Origin: DASSSY01 sp035708205
Lineage (GTDB): Bacteria > Bacteroidota > Bacteroidia > Chitinophagales > Chitinophagaceae
NCBI GenBank assembly: GCA_035708205.1
Contig: DASSSY010000006.1
Span: 62,001-126,000, forward strand
Length of the DNA: 64,000 bases
Reading direction: 5' to 3'
The notes under the pieces are model-generated. The model worked only from the letters and a program-made list of their open reading frames with translations, did not search any database and had not been told where the DNA came from. This document shows positions 50,981 to 61,164 of the stretch, piece after piece (the stretch's first letter is position 1; every line of letters starts with the position of its first letter). The position numbers were made by a program, and so were the translations under genes.

Positions 50981-53900
50981 ATGAAGTTCAGTCGTTCGAT
51001 TATTCCGGTTTCCTTTTTCAGCTTCCTTTGCCTTATTATACCTCTTACTAAAGTTTTCGCGCAGGCTACGGTTTCCGTTTCCGGTAAAGTGTATAATGAT
51101 GTTAACGGCCTGACGGACAATAATATCAATGGTAATGGCGTAGACTCCGGCTTTATACAGGTGCTGCTTATCAATGACAGCACCAATAAGGTGGTGGCAA
51201 AAATGCGGAATGGGGCCGGTGGTGTTTTTGCTTTTAATTCCGTTGGCAAAGCGCCCTATTCGGTACGATTGACCAATGCGACGGCCAGCGTTGGACAGGC
51301 GCCTCCCGGCGTTGTTTTACCTTCAAACTGGGTGTCTGTAGGAGAATATTTCGGCTCCGGTACAGGCCATGATGCCGGCAGCCCCGACAGTAAGCTGACA
51401 CTGGACAGTGTATTGACCGATGTTGTCAATGCGCGTTTGGGTATTGAGCAAAGGCCGGAAACGAAGCGGGATACGGTTAATAGCTATTATGGCAATACCG
51501 GAGGGACAACATTTTATGATGTTGATAATTTTGCTTTTGGAGGTCATGATTCTTCAGGCGGACATATGGATTCCATTCGTATTGTTAGTTTCCCGACACA
51601 TACCACGACCTTGCGCATTAACGGGGTTAATTATAGTGCGACCAGCTTTCCTGTAGGCGGCATTCGTATCAAATCGGACTATAACGGTGTGCCCAGCGGC
51701 ACGATCCAGGTAGACCCGGAAGATGGCATTTTTATGGTAAAGATAACTTACGCCACCATTGATAATGCTCACGTGGAAGATATCACGCCGGGAGCGGTTT
51801 ATGTTCCTTTTTCCGTAAAGGATGATTTTACCGCGCAGGAATTGGTCCAGTACCTGACAGGTACTGGCGTCACGGTTTTAAATCCGCAACTGAACGGAAC
51901 CTGCCCGACAACGGCCAGGGGAAAATTTAATTTTTTTGGTCCTAATGATTTAGGCATTGATAGTGGTATTGTTTTAACGACAGGAAGGGTGGTAACGAGC
52001 TCTTCCAGCGGTCCTTATGGCGTGAATGGGCCGGTAGGATACTCCCCGTCAAATTCTTTCCCGGGAACGGGCCTGGGCGATGCCACTTTGGATTCGCTAT
52101 TAGCTTCGACAGGCTCTACGGTAACGACCAATGATGCCTGTGCCCTGGAATTTGATTTTGTTCCAGCGGGTGATACTATTAAATTTGATTATGTTTTTGG
52201 TTCGGATGAATATCCGACCTATGATTGCACCATATTTAATGACGTTTTTGGATTTTTTATTTATGGAAATGGTTATTCAGGTTTGAATAATATCGCTTTA
52301 GTACCGGGAACTTCAATCCCTGTAGCCATCAACTCTATTAATGGGGAGGATTTCCCGGAAGGCACGGATAATCCCTGTACAGATATGGGGAACGGGTCTC
52401 CTTTTACTCAATATTATGTAAATAACCTGACTAACGGCGGCCAGCAAATCACTTATAATGGTTTTACGGTCGTGCTCACCGCCATTGCAGCGGTTATCCC
52501 CTGCGATACCTATCATTTAAAGCTGGCCATCGGTGACGGATCTGATCATGTGTTGGATTCGGGTGTTTTCCTGAAGGCCGGAAGTTTGAATTCAACGGGC
52601 ATAATTGTTAAAACCTTTGGTGGCGCCGGCCTGGAGACTCCCTATACGAACACTGTTCGTGGTTGCCCGCCCGGGGTGGTTCGTATCAGCAGGAATGGTG
52701 GCTTTTCTCAGCCGGTAACGATTCCTTTGCAGTTTTCAGGAACGGCTGTGAACGGCACGGATTACGTTTCCATACCCTCAACGGTTACGATACCTGCCGG
52801 GGACAGCGCGGTAACGATTAATGTATCGGGTATCCCCGTATTCCCGCCGGTAGGCCCTAAAACCTGTATCATATCTGCCGTTTCTCCTTATACCTGCGGT
52901 AATGGTCAGCCTTTGTTCCTGAGCAGCGATACCATCACCATTCTGGATTCGATTTATGTAAATATCCTTAACCCGGATACGGCGATCTGCTATGGCGAAA
53001 GTGTGGATTTAAAAGTCCAGGCCGATTCCGTAGTGGATTTTCATTGGACACCTGCAGGCACGGTAAGTGATTCCATTGCCAAGAATGTAACGGTAACTCC
53101 GGACAGCACCACCACTTACAGGGTATCCGTAAAATTGCCGTCATCGCTTGGCTGCCCGGCATCGTCCGACACCGTTAGGATTGATGTTAAAAGGCAGCCT
53201 CATGTGGATTTGGGCCCGGATGTGTTTACCTGCGCGGATACGGTTCAGCTGAACGCCCATACCAGCCCGGATAACCCGGATGAGTCCTATAGCTGGTCGC
53301 CTGCCACCGGCCTGAATAATTCCAGTATTGCTAACCCGGTAGCGACAGTTGCCGGCGAGCAGACTTATGTTTTGACCGTTAATCCGGGTGCTATTGGCTG
53401 TGATGGCAAAGATTCCATTAAAATTACCGTTCTGCCGGATCATATCGATCTATTGCAGGATGATACGGTTGTTTGCCAGGGCACAACGCTTCAGTTATTT
53501 GTTGATGGTGATAATCATTTTGACTATAACTGGGCGCCGGCTTTGGGTATTGCCAATGATACGGCAAAGAATACGACCGTTGTGGCCCAGCAAAGCGCCT
53601 TATATTCAGTGACGGCTTCTTATCCTACTTGTCCGCCAATGTCGGACAGCTTCTACTTGGAAGTTCAGCCGGTGCCGGTCGTCAATGCCGGGCCTGACCG
53701 GACGATTTGCAGTTATGATACCATTCAGCTCTATGCTTCCGTAATGCCCTCAGGCTATGGCCAGTATGCTTATGAATGGAGCCCTTCCGCGGATCTGACT
53801 AACCCGGGTATCAAAAATCCGGTATTTAGTGGAGATCATGGCAGAACACAGGTCGTTACGGTGAGGACGCCGATCGGTTGTACCGGTAAGGACAGCCTGA

Positions 53901-54655
53901 TGATTACCGTAAATCCCGGCGACTTCCTGGCCGTGTCACCGGTCGATACCGGTTTTTGCCCGCCGGATGGCGTGCAGATGAATGCTACCGGGGCTGTTCA
54001 ATATGTATGGTCTCCCGGAGCAGGATTGACGGACCCAGGCATTGCCAACCCTTTTGCCCAGCCGCAATCCTCAACGGAATATACGCTGATCGCGAAAAGT
54101 ATTGCCGGTTGTTATGATACGGCTAAGGTGTATATTCAGGTCTATCCAAGCGCGGTCATTGACTTACCGGATAGTGTTCAAATCTGGCCGGGAGAAAGCT
54201 ACCAGATCCATCCGAATGGCAATGCGTTATACTTTAGCTGGTTTCCGCCTTCCGGCCTGAGCGCCGATAATATTTCGGACCCCGTAGCGTCGCCCTCGGT
54301 GCGTACACGTTATTTTGTTACCGCCAAAACGGAAAATGGCTGTATCGTAAAAGATTCGATAGATGTTCTGGTCAATACGACGCCGGTATATGAAGCTCCC
54401 AATGCCTTTGCTCCGGGAAGCGGTCCCAATGGGGTCTTTAAAATTGAAAAACGCGGCTTCGTAAAATTGAAATCATTTACGGTATATAATCGTTGGGGCA
54501 ATAAGGTATTTGAAACGGACGATATTAACCGTGGCTGGGATGGTTCATTTAACGGTAAGCCACAGCCGGCGGGCGTTTATGTGTATGTTATAGAAGCTTA
54601 CGCCGATACGGGAGCCCTGGTTAGGAAAACCGGGAATGTGACGCTCATCAGGTAA
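50981..54655 (+). CDS. Giant T9SS type B exported protein with choice-of-anchor L domain
   Basis: A 1224-residue cell-surface protein. Order: signal peptide (to about 27), an SdrD B/prealbumin-like domain (about 30-115), a beta domain, a choice-of-anchor L domain (about 285-540, start FTAQELVQYLTG), a Calx-beta-like domain (about 565-650), then six tandem repeats of about 75-85 residues (starts near 663, 743, 827, 903, 988 and 1061), each with a DTxxCxGxxLQL-like opening and WSPxxGLxxxxxANP core. The last 83 residues (from NAFAPGSG, with FTVYNRWGNKVFETDD and NGKPQPAGVYVYVIEA) form the gliding-motility-associated type B T9SS signal. It is followed by PorP/SprF-like and PorE-like genes. Adhesion or motility is likely (inferred). 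Confidence 0.9.
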   Translation: MKFSRSIIPVSFFSFLCLIIPLTKVFAQATVSVSGKVYNDVNGLTDNNINGNGVDSGFIQVLLINDSTNKVVAKMRNGAGGVFAFNSVGKAPYSVRLTNATASVGQAPPGVVLPSNWVSVGEYFGSGTGHDAGSPDSKLTLDSVLTDVVNARLGIEQRPETKRDTVNSYYGNTGGTTFYDVDNFAFGGHDSSGGHMDSIRIVSFPTHTTTLRINGVNYSATSFPVGGIRIKSDYNGVPSGTIQVDPEDGIFMVKITYATIDNAHVEDITPGAVYVPFSVKDDFTAQELVQYLTGTGVTVLNPQLNGTCPTTARGKFNFFGPNDLGIDSGIVLTTGRVVTSSSSGPYGVNGPVGYSPSNSFPGTGLGDATLDSLLASTGSTVTTNDACALEFDFVPAGDTIKFDYVFGSDEYPTYDCTIFNDVFGFFIYGNGYSGLNNIALVPGTSIPVAINSINGEDFPEGTDNPCTDMGNGSPFTQYYVNNLTNGGQQITYNGFTVVLTAIAAVIPCDTYHLKLAIGDGSDHVLDSGVFLKAGSLNSTGIIVKTFGGAGLETPYTNTVRGCPPGVVRISRNGGFSQPVTIPLQFSGTAVNGTDYVSIPSTVTIPAGDSAVTINVSGIPVFPPVGPKTCIISAVSPYTCGNGQPLFLSSDTITILDSIYVNILNPDTAICYGESVDLKVQADSVVDFHWTPAGTVSDSIAKNVTVTPDSTTTYRVSVKLPSSLGCPASSDTVRIDVKRQPHVDLGPDVFTCADTVQLNAHTSPDNPDESYSWSPATGLNNSSIANPVATVAGEQTYVLTVNPGAIGCDGKDSIKITVLPDHIDLLQDDTVVCQGTTLQLFVDGDNHFDYNWAPALGIANDTAKNTTVVAQQSALYSVTASYPTCPPMSDSFYLEVQPVPVVNAGPDRTICSYDTIQLYASVMPSGYGQYAYEWSPSADLTNPGIKNPVFSGDHGRTQVVTVRTPIGCTGKDSLMITVNPGDFLAVSPVDTGFCPPDGVQMNATGAVQYVWSPGAGLTDPGIANPFAQPQSSTEYTLIAKSIAGCYDTAKVYIQVYPSAVIDLPDSVQIWPGESYQIHPNGNALYFSWFPPSGLSADNISDPVASPSVRTRYFVTAKTENGCIVKDSIDVLVNTTPVYEAPNAFAPGSGPNGVFKIEKRGFVKLKSFTVYNRWGNKVFETDDINRGWDGSFNGKPQPAGVYVYVIEAYADTGALVRKTGNVTLIR

Positions 54656-54668
54656 GCGTGTCTTATGG

Positions 54669-54706
54669 CCGGGCGGTTATTTAGTCTAGGTAGCCGTCCC
54701 GGTTTA
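54669..54706 (+). terminator. Intrinsic terminator after the type B cargo
   Basis: CCGGGCGGTTA pairs with TAGCCG-T-CCCGG (one bulge, one wobble), followed by TTTATT. Confidence 0.6.
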
Positions 54707-54861
54707 TTCCAAAATCCGGGATTATAGGAACGCCCGAAAAAAAAAAATTGAAAAGGTTAGGGATAATCAAATTTTTTTTGCACTTTTAACTCCCAAAAGT
54801 TGTAAGACGAGGAAAATGTTTTAAAAATAACTGAATCTAAAACTGATTAATAAGTCAAAAT

Positions 54862-55917
54862 ATGAAGTGTAGAATTACAATTGCCGGTATAGGTGTTATT
54901 GCCGCATTATTATTTCAGCCTGGGCTTTCGCGGGCACAGGATGTCCACTTTACACAATTTGATGCGCAGCCGTTATTGCTCAATCCGGCTAATACCGGTG
55001 CGTTTAATGGCGACTGGCGCGCTTCTGTTATTTATAGGGATCAATGGCGTAGTGTTTTAGGAGCTTCCGCCTTTAAGACCTATGCGGCATCTTTTGATAT
55101 GCCGGTTATCCGGGACATTTCAATCGACGACTATTTAGCGGCTGGTGTTCAGGTATATAACGACAGGGCCGGGGATGGGAATCTCTCTAATTTTACGGCT
55201 TTACTTTCTGTTGCCTACCATAAATTTTTAGGCCAGGATGGCCGAAAGGTTCTGACCATCGGTTTACAGGGGGGCTATTCCCAAAAAAGCCTGGATTTAA
55301 GCCGCCTGTATTTTGGCGATGAATTTGATGAAGGAATCTTCAACCGCGGAACCTCTCCCGAGTTTAACTGGTTGACCACAAGGACCGGCGGTTTCATTAT
55401 TAATGCGGGAATCAACTATGCGCAGGCTGTTTCGGATAACTTCAGTTTTACTATTGGTGCCGGGGTTAATAATATTAATCAGCCTTTAGAATCTTTTGAT
55501 ACCAGGGGCAAACGCGCCGACGTTGGCCTGGGAATGCGCTATACCGGACAGTTGGGGGCCATCATAAAAGCGGATGACCGTTTCTCAATTCGCCCGGCGG
55601 TGCTGATCCAGTCGCAGCAGACCGCCATGGAATTGGTGGCCGGTACCGAATTGCATTATACGCTCGGAGAAGATTATGACCTTCCGACCGCGCCTGCGGT
55701 TTTTGCCGGTATCTGGTATCGTCACCAGGACGCGATTATGGGCACTGTCGGCATTGAATATAAGGGCTTCCGTGTTGGTTTTGGTTATGATTATAATACC
55801 TCGGATCTGCAAAATGCAACCAATGGCAATGGTGGTTTCGAAATTTCTATCGGTTATGTAGCGCCCAGCCCGATTTCATTTGCAAGACAATTGCTTTTCC
55901 CTTGTACGCGGTTCTAA
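54862..55917 (+). CDS. PorP/SprF family type IX secretion membrane protein
   Basis: A 351-residue outer-membrane beta-barrel protein. The signal peptide is followed by the diagnostic block QDVHFTQFDAQPLLLNPANTGAF (residues about 26-48; landmark VHFTQFDAQPLLLNPANTG) and later GLQGGYSQKSLDLSRL, FIINAGINYA and a C-terminal FRVGFGYDYNTSD. PorP/SprF proteins help secrete or anchor specific T9SS type B cargos; the cargo here is presumably the protein encoded directly upstream. It is separated from that gene by a terminator, so it has its own promoter. Confidence 0.9.
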   Translation: MKCRITIAGIGVIAALLFQPGLSRAQDVHFTQFDAQPLLLNPANTGAFNGDWRASVIYRDQWRSVLGASAFKTYAASFDMPVIRDISIDDYLAAGVQVYNDRAGDGNLSNFTALLSVAYHKFLGQDGRKVLTIGLQGGYSQKSLDLSRLYFGDEFDEGIFNRGTSPEFNWLTTRTGGFIINAGINYAQAVSDNFSFTIGAGVNNINQPLESFDTRGKRADVGLGMRYTGQLGAIIKADDRFSIRPAVLIQSQQTAMELVAGTELHYTLGEDYDLPTAPAVFAGIWYRHQDAIMGTVGIEYKGFRVGFGYDYNTSDLQNATNGNGGFEISIGYVAPSPISFARQLLFPCTRF

Positions 55918-56100
55918 TGGAAGGCCCTGTAAAAAACACCTGTTTGGGGATTTGGTACAATAGAACTCCATAAGAGCCGATCTTTTGTAAGGCCATAATA
56001 CAAGATCTATAAAAAAATTACAGGAATTGTCGTTTTTTTAATTTTTGATTTATACTTTTATCGACAAAGTTTTTAGATTTACCTTTTTAATAAACGTTGC

Positions 56101-58302
56101 ATGCACATGAGACGCAATTTGATACTTTTTTTTACTGCTGCGGTTTTGTTTTCTTTGGGGAGTAATCAGGCACAAGCACAAAAAGATAAATATCGTAACC
56201 CTGCTAATGACCCGGTCGCCAAATTGGATTATGCCAAAAAGCTCCGCTGGACAGATAATTTGTTCCGCTCAGGCAGTTACTATAATGCCATTGAATATTA
56301 TAAGCAATTGCTTCAGGAACAACCCCGGAATCCGTATTTGATGTATCAATTGGCAGAATGTTCCTGGTATATGCGTGACTATGTTCCGGCCGCATCTTAT
56401 TACTCCAAAACCTATGCCCTAGCGCCGGACCTATATCCCGAATCTATTTATAAGGAAGCGTTAATGCTGAAAATGCAGGGTAAATATGACGCTGCCATTG
56501 CCGCTTTTAACCAGTTTATTAAAGATAATCCCAAGACATTTAGAAAATTAAAGCAACGTGCGGAAAGAGAAATTGAAGGTTGTAAGATGGGACAGAATTC
56601 GATCAATAACCCTATTCCCGCAACGGTCAAAAACCTTGGCCCGAATGTTAACTCGGCCTATACAGAATTGTCCCCTTATCCATTAGGCGACACCGCCTTG
56701 CTTTTTGCAACAATGCATTCCAATGAAGTAGTGGATAAGAATATTGAAGACCGTAAGGATTATGTATCCCGCTTCATGGTTTCTCAAAAGTTTCCTTCTT
56801 ATTTGGCGGATGGAAAAGTAGATACATTTCAATGGGCATTGCCTTTTAAAGACGGAAAATTTAATGATCCTAAATTTCATGTGGGCAACGGTTCCTTTAG
56901 TCCCGGTGGTGACCGGTTTTACTTCACCAGGTGCCTGGAAGATGACAAGCATGAGATGACCTGCCATATTTTTGTATCTCAGTTTAAAGATAAAGATTGG
57001 ACAGAACCTGAGGAGCTGGGCTATGGTATTAATGAAGAAGGGTCATCAAGTACTCAGCCATTTATCGCGAAGGTTGGGAAAAAAGAGGTGCTTTTCTTCT
57101 CTTCCAACCGTAAGATACAAAGTCGTGGCGGCTATGATATCTGGTATTCCGTTTATAATGACCGTCAAAACACTTATCGTCGTCCGCAAAACGCCGGTAA
57201 GCAAATCAATACCGTAGGAAATGAGCAAACGCCATTCTATGATTCAAAGCAAGGTAAATTGTATTTTGCTTCGGATGGTTGGGTAGGCATGGGCGGTTAT
57301 GATATATACTCGGCTAATGGCGGTCCTTCCCGTTACACTAATCTATCCAATTTAGGTTACCCCATCAATACCTCTGTTGATGAACTGTATTATATCCAGG
57401 ATCCGGTTGGAAAGCCCGATGCTTATGTTGTGAGCAACCGTATCGGCTCAATCGCGCTTAAAAACCCAACCTGTTGCGATGATATCTGGCGCATTCAATA
57501 TGAGCCTAAAGTATATGCCATGGGTAAGGTATTGAATAAAAAGACCCAAAAACCGGTCGATGAAGTTGTTGTAAAAATGGTGGATGAAGCCGGCAATTTG
57601 AAAACCTATAATTCAACGGACGGCCAGTTCCAGTTTCTCACCAGCCGTGGGCATACTTACGAAATTACCGGTGACAAAAAAGGGTTTGTTTCCACGCATG
57701 CCGATATGAGCACTGAAAATATCCAGCGCTCTGACCCTGATGATACGGTTTGGGTGACGGTTTATATGGATAGCCTGCAAATAGATCGTGAGTTCAGATT
57801 GGACAACATTCTTTATGACTTCAATGCTGCTACTTTGCGCCCTGAATCCGCTGCGTCTTTACAGAAATTAGTAGCGCTGATGAAAGATAATCCTTCTGTT
57901 GACGTTCAGATCTATTCTTATACCGACAGTAAAGGAACGGCTGATTATAACCAGCAATTGTCTCAGGAACGGGCGCAATCTGTAGTAGATTATGTGGTCT
58001 CTCACGGGATTTCTGCCGACAGGCTTTCCGCTAAAGGAATGGGTAGCACAGACCCGGTTGCTCCCAACACCATTGATGGTAAAGATAACCCCGATGGTCG
58101 CCAGCAGAATAGGAGAACTACCTTTAAAATTACAACGGATGTTCCCACTAAACACCTGATTTTTGACAGTACAAAGCCGGGAACGATCGGCGAACAGGAG
58201 AAGAATTTGGCAAATCCCAATGAGTTACAATTGGATAGTGATCCTAACGTGCATCAGGATGAAGGGTATGGCCAACCGGGAAGCCGTGTTCATGAAGATT
58301 AA
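56101..58302 (+). CDS. PorE-like OmpA family protein with TPR and PD40 repeats
   Basis: A 733-residue outer-membrane-associated protein. Order: signal peptide (to about 27), TPR-like helices (about 40-150), a six-bladed PD40/WD40-like propeller (about 195-465; FYFTRCLEDD, LFFSSNRKIQSRGGYDIW, LYFASDGWVGMGGYDIY), a carboxypeptidase-regulatory-like domain (about 475-550) and a C-terminal OmpA peptidoglycan-binding domain (about 570-685; VDVQIYSYTDSKG, NRRTTFKI). This equals the layout of P. gingivalis PorE, which links the T9SS to the cell wall. ATG 56101 is used; ATG 56107 is two codons later. It follows PorP/SprF, supporting a T9SS role. Confidence 0.9.
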   Translation: MHMRRNLILFFTAAVLFSLGSNQAQAQKDKYRNPANDPVAKLDYAKKLRWTDNLFRSGSYYNAIEYYKQLLQEQPRNPYLMYQLAECSWYMRDYVPAASYYSKTYALAPDLYPESIYKEALMLKMQGKYDAAIAAFNQFIKDNPKTFRKLKQRAEREIEGCKMGQNSINNPIPATVKNLGPNVNSAYTELSPYPLGDTALLFATMHSNEVVDKNIEDRKDYVSRFMVSQKFPSYLADGKVDTFQWALPFKDGKFNDPKFHVGNGSFSPGGDRFYFTRCLEDDKHEMTCHIFVSQFKDKDWTEPEELGYGINEEGSSSTQPFIAKVGKKEVLFFSSNRKIQSRGGYDIWYSVYNDRQNTYRRPQNAGKQINTVGNEQTPFYDSKQGKLYFASDGWVGMGGYDIYSANGGPSRYTNLSNLGYPINTSVDELYYIQDPVGKPDAYVVSNRIGSIALKNPTCCDDIWRIQYEPKVYAMGKVLNKKTQKPVDEVVVKMVDEAGNLKTYNSTDGQFQFLTSRGHTYEITGDKKGFVSTHADMSTENIQRSDPDDTVWVTVYMDSLQIDREFRLDNILYDFNAATLRPESAASLQKLVALMKDNPSVDVQIYSYTDSKGTADYNQQLSQERAQSVVDYVVSHGISADRLSAKGMGSTDPVAPNTIDGKDNPDGRQQNRRTTFKITTDVPTKHLIFDSTKPGTIGEQEKNLANPNELQLDSDPNVHQDEGYGQPGSRVHED

Positions 58303-58320
58303 ACATGCTTTGCTAAAAAA

Positions 58321-58351
58321 GAAAAAGCCACTTTCTTAAAGTGGCTTTTTC
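58321..58351 (+). terminator. Intrinsic terminator after the PorE-like gene
   Basis: GAAAAAGCCACTTT (58321-58334) pairs with AAAGTGGCTTTTTC (58338-58351) in a perfect 14-base stem with a T-rich end. Confidence 0.85.
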
Positions 58352-58549
58352 TTTTTAATGGTGGTTAGTTTCTTTTATACAGCTGCCAGCCAGGTGCGGT
58401 GGCTTATCAGCGATGGAAAGAAATTAGGAATGGTAGTAGTTATGCGCAAGCTACCGGCCTCCCTTTTCATTTCACAAGAAAGCAATAAATATAATACGGC
58501 TGAAAATAAAATGAGCAGGAGGCACGCTTGAGAAATTGCACTTTGGGAA

Positions 58550-59860
58550 CTAATTATTCAGGATGTCTAATACTCCTTCATTTTTAAGGACCAAAAATCC
58601 GATACGGTCATTGGATACGCCCTCTTTGAGCTGATAGGTGAATTCATATCTTCCCTGATCGTCTTTTTTGGTTTGGCAATAGCGGAAAATAATTTCCGGA
58701 AAGGATTGTAATTGTTCCGAAAGTTCACTGAGATGCGTTGATAAGACCATGAGGTTGTGGCTTTTATTAAGCAGCCCTTTGATGACGGCATAGCTGCATT
58801 CATAGGCGTCATAGCCGTTAGTGCCTTTAAAAAGCTCATCCATGAGCACCAGGTGATGACGGTTGTTTTGTAAACGTTGCGCGGTCAGCTTCATGCGCTG
58901 TACTTCCGCAAAAAAATAGCTTTCACCGAGGACGACATTATCTTCAATGTGCATATTGGTGATCAGCCCGTCCAGAAAACTGATGCGCATGGCTTTTGCG
59001 GGAACACCCATGCCCAGATGCGCCAACAATGCACTAATACCTAAAGCATACAACAAGGTGCTTTTGCCCGACATGTTCGCGCCGGTAAGAAATAAAAAGC
59101 GCTGTTGCTTATTCATGTCCAGGTCATAGCTTACTGGATTTTTCAGCAGCGGATGGACTAACTGCTGTACCCGGAGTTGCTGGGCCCCGGCCGGCATTAG
59201 CTCCGGAAATACCCAACCATGTTCCATCCCGGCTAAAGCCATAGATCTTTGGACATCTAAGCGGGCAAACAACTGAATCATTTGATGTACTGACCGGCGC
59301 ATGCGCGTTCGGGCCTGGTAGCCGATTAGCAGCCATTCTTTATGCGTGGTTTGGTCACCGGTACGGATAATTTGCCGGGCCAGGGGTTGCCGGCAGATAT
59401 CCCGGAGGTCTTCCAGGATATCCCGGATCATTAAAGGTGGCTGTTCCTGCAGTAGGTCCGCTAACGCCTGGCAGCCTTTAATGAAATCGCTCAGATGGCC
59501 CATCGAGAACAACGCGGTTGAGAATGCCTTTTTGTGGAAGATCTTTTCCATCCAGCTAGCGAAGAAAAGACTGATGCTGTTAGGCTTGTCAATGGCGAGA
59601 TCGGTGGTTTCATAGAATTTTTGTACCATGACTAAAGTGCCGTTGCTGATTTGTTCCGGCCATTGCTGATTATGGCTCAACCAGAATTTTACAGCTTCCT
59701 GATAGGCACAAAGCTGTTGGTAAGTTTGGGGAGGATGGAGAATATGCTGTCTTAAAAGGGTCGCGCCTTCCTGGGTAACACAACGGTTGATTAATGAGAA
59801 AACAGGCTGCTGGCCCTGCAAAAAGGATAAATCCTGGAGAGTAACTTTATCGATATCCAC
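58550..59860 (-). CDS. MutS-like mismatch-repair family ATPase
   Basis: A 436-residue protein with only the core (lever) helices (about 1-210) and the C-terminal ABC ATPase (about 220-436) of MutS. The mismatch-binding N-domain with its Phe-x-Glu is missing, and so is the Smr nuclease domain of MutS2. Walker A is GANMSGKST near residue 257, Walker B LVLMDELFKGTN near 333, and STHLSELSEQLQ supplies the switch His. Proteins of this length are a known Bacteroidota subfamily; the function is unclear. It is divergent from gpsA. Confidence 0.85.
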   Translation of the reverse strand: MDIDKVTLQDLSFLQGQQPVFSLINRCVTQEGATLLRQHILHPPQTYQQLCAYQEAVKFWLSHNQQWPEQISNGTLVMVQKFYETTDLAIDKPNSISLFFASWMEKIFHKKAFSTALFSMGHLSDFIKGCQALADLLQEQPPLMIRDILEDLRDICRQPLARQIIRTGDQTTHKEWLLIGYQARTRMRRSVHQMIQLFARLDVQRSMALAGMEHGWVFPELMPAGAQQLRVQQLVHPLLKNPVSYDLDMNKQQRFLFLTGANMSGKSTLLYALGISALLAHLGMGVPAKAMRISFLDGLITNMHIEDNVVLGESYFFAEVQRMKLTAQRLQNNRHHLVLMDELFKGTNGYDAYECSYAVIKGLLNKSHNLMVLSTHLSELSEQLQSFPEIIFRYCQTKKDDQGRYEFTYQLKEGVSNDRIGFLVLKNEGVLDILNN

Positions 59861-59881
59861 GCCGGTGTTTTAATTATGATG

Positions 59882-59889
59882 TAAATTTG
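59882..59889 (+). promoter_or_regulatory. -7 element of gpsA
   Basis: TAAATTTG matches TAnnTTTG, 39 bases before ATG 59929. It excludes the in-frame TTG at 59887, which lies inside it. Confidence 0.55.
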
Positions 59890-59928
59890 AGCATTTTCCA
59901 CAGAAAAACCACTCCTCAACCATTTTTT

Positions 59929-60963
59929 ATGGCAAAAGATCAGGCAATATTTGGACAAAAGCAATTTGGTATCATCGGTAATGGCAGTTGGGCGACTGCT
60001 TTAGCTAAAATCCTTACCGATAACGGGTTTCGGGTGCAATGGTGGATGCGGCAACAGCCGGTAGCTACTCATTTGGCCTCCCGGTTTCATAATCCACATT
60101 ACCTGTCATCTGTAATGTTTGCACCGGACAGTATCTTTCCCGGCAGTGATATAGAAAAAGTAATTCGTGCTTCAGATATTGTAGTCCTGGCTACCCCTTC
60201 CGCTTTCATGGGACCATTACTGGAGGCGTTACCCCGGGATATTTTCCAAAACAAAATTATTGTGTCGGCCGTCAAGGGCATTTTACCCGGAAGTCATGAT
60301 TTGATTAATGACTACCTGGCCCGGGAATTTAATGGCGATATGGAAGATTATGTGGCAATTACAGGGCCTTGCCATGCAGAGGAAGTGGCGGAAGAGCGTT
60401 TATCCTACCTGACGTTTTCTGGGCTGAACAAAACGGTGGCGGGGGGGGTTGCTGCTTGTTTTAATAACAATTATATCCACACTACCTGTAACCATGATGT
60501 CTGGGGTAGCCAGTACGCTGCTGTTTTGAAAAATATTTATGCAATTGGTGCGGGAATAGCTCATGGCGCCGGTTATGGCGATAATTTCCTGAGCGTGTAC
60601 ACCACTAATTGCTACCGGGAACTTTACCGTTTTCTTACGGTTCAGTTTGAAAAACTTCATCCCTCAACAGATTGGCCTGATTTTCATACCAGCGCTTATT
60701 TAGGTGATTTGTTGGTAACCTGCTATTCCCCTCACAGCCGAAACCGGACTTTAGGTACGCTTATCGGTAAAGGTTATTCCGTTAAAGCAGCGATCGCAGA
60801 GATGAATATGGTCGCTGAAGGCTATTTTGCCGCCAAAGGCATGCGGAGTGTCATTCGTCACCTGGCTACTGAAATGCCCATTGCGGAAGCGATTTACAAT
60901 GTTCTGTGGGAGGGCCGGCAAGTGGAAGAGGGACTGAATGAAATCAAGAAAGTTTTGAATTGA
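59929..60963 (+). CDS. gpsA: NAD(P)-dependent glycerol-3-phosphate dehydrogenase
   Basis: A 344-residue enzyme that reduces dihydroxyacetone phosphate to sn-glycerol 3-phosphate for phospholipid synthesis. The Rossmann loop is FGIIGNGSWATALAKIL (Asn replaces the usual Ala), the catalytic Lys lies in AVKGI near residue 119 and again in LKNIYAIGAGIAHG near 198, and the C-terminal substrate motif RNRTLG and AEG are conserved. A run of eight G (60441-60448) encodes part of VAGGVA in frame. Single-gene unit. Confidence 0.9.
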   Translation: MAKDQAIFGQKQFGIIGNGSWATALAKILTDNGFRVQWWMRQQPVATHLASRFHNPHYLSSVMFAPDSIFPGSDIEKVIRASDIVVLATPSAFMGPLLEALPRDIFQNKIIVSAVKGILPGSHDLINDYLAREFNGDMEDYVAITGPCHAEEVAEERLSYLTFSGLNKTVAGGVAACFNNNYIHTTCNHDVWGSQYAAVLKNIYAIGAGIAHGAGYGDNFLSVYTTNCYRELYRFLTVQFEKLHPSTDWPDFHTSAYLGDLLVTCYSPHSRNRTLGTLIGKGYSVKAAIAEMNMVAEGYFAAKGMRSVIRHLATEMPIAEAIYNVLWEGRQVEEGLNEIKKVLN

Positions 60964-61140
60964 GAGATCTTTAGAAGAAAGGAATATTCTCATTCTTAAA
61001 GGTGGCACGACCCATAGGAGCATGACTGGCTGGCTTTCCGGGTAAATTGACAAAGCAAGGAAAGGAGAGACTGGCATAACGGTTAACTTTATCGCAGTTT
61101 CAGATGACGAAATCATGACAAAGCCTAAGGGTATATGTCG

Positions 61141-61148
61141 TAACTTTG
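61141..61148 (+). promoter_or_regulatory. -7 element of the TPR protein gene
   Basis: TAACTTTG matches TAnnTTTG, 16 bases before the TTG at 61165, and supports that rare start. Confidence 0.5.
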
Positions 61149-61164
61149 CGGCAAATTTTCAACC

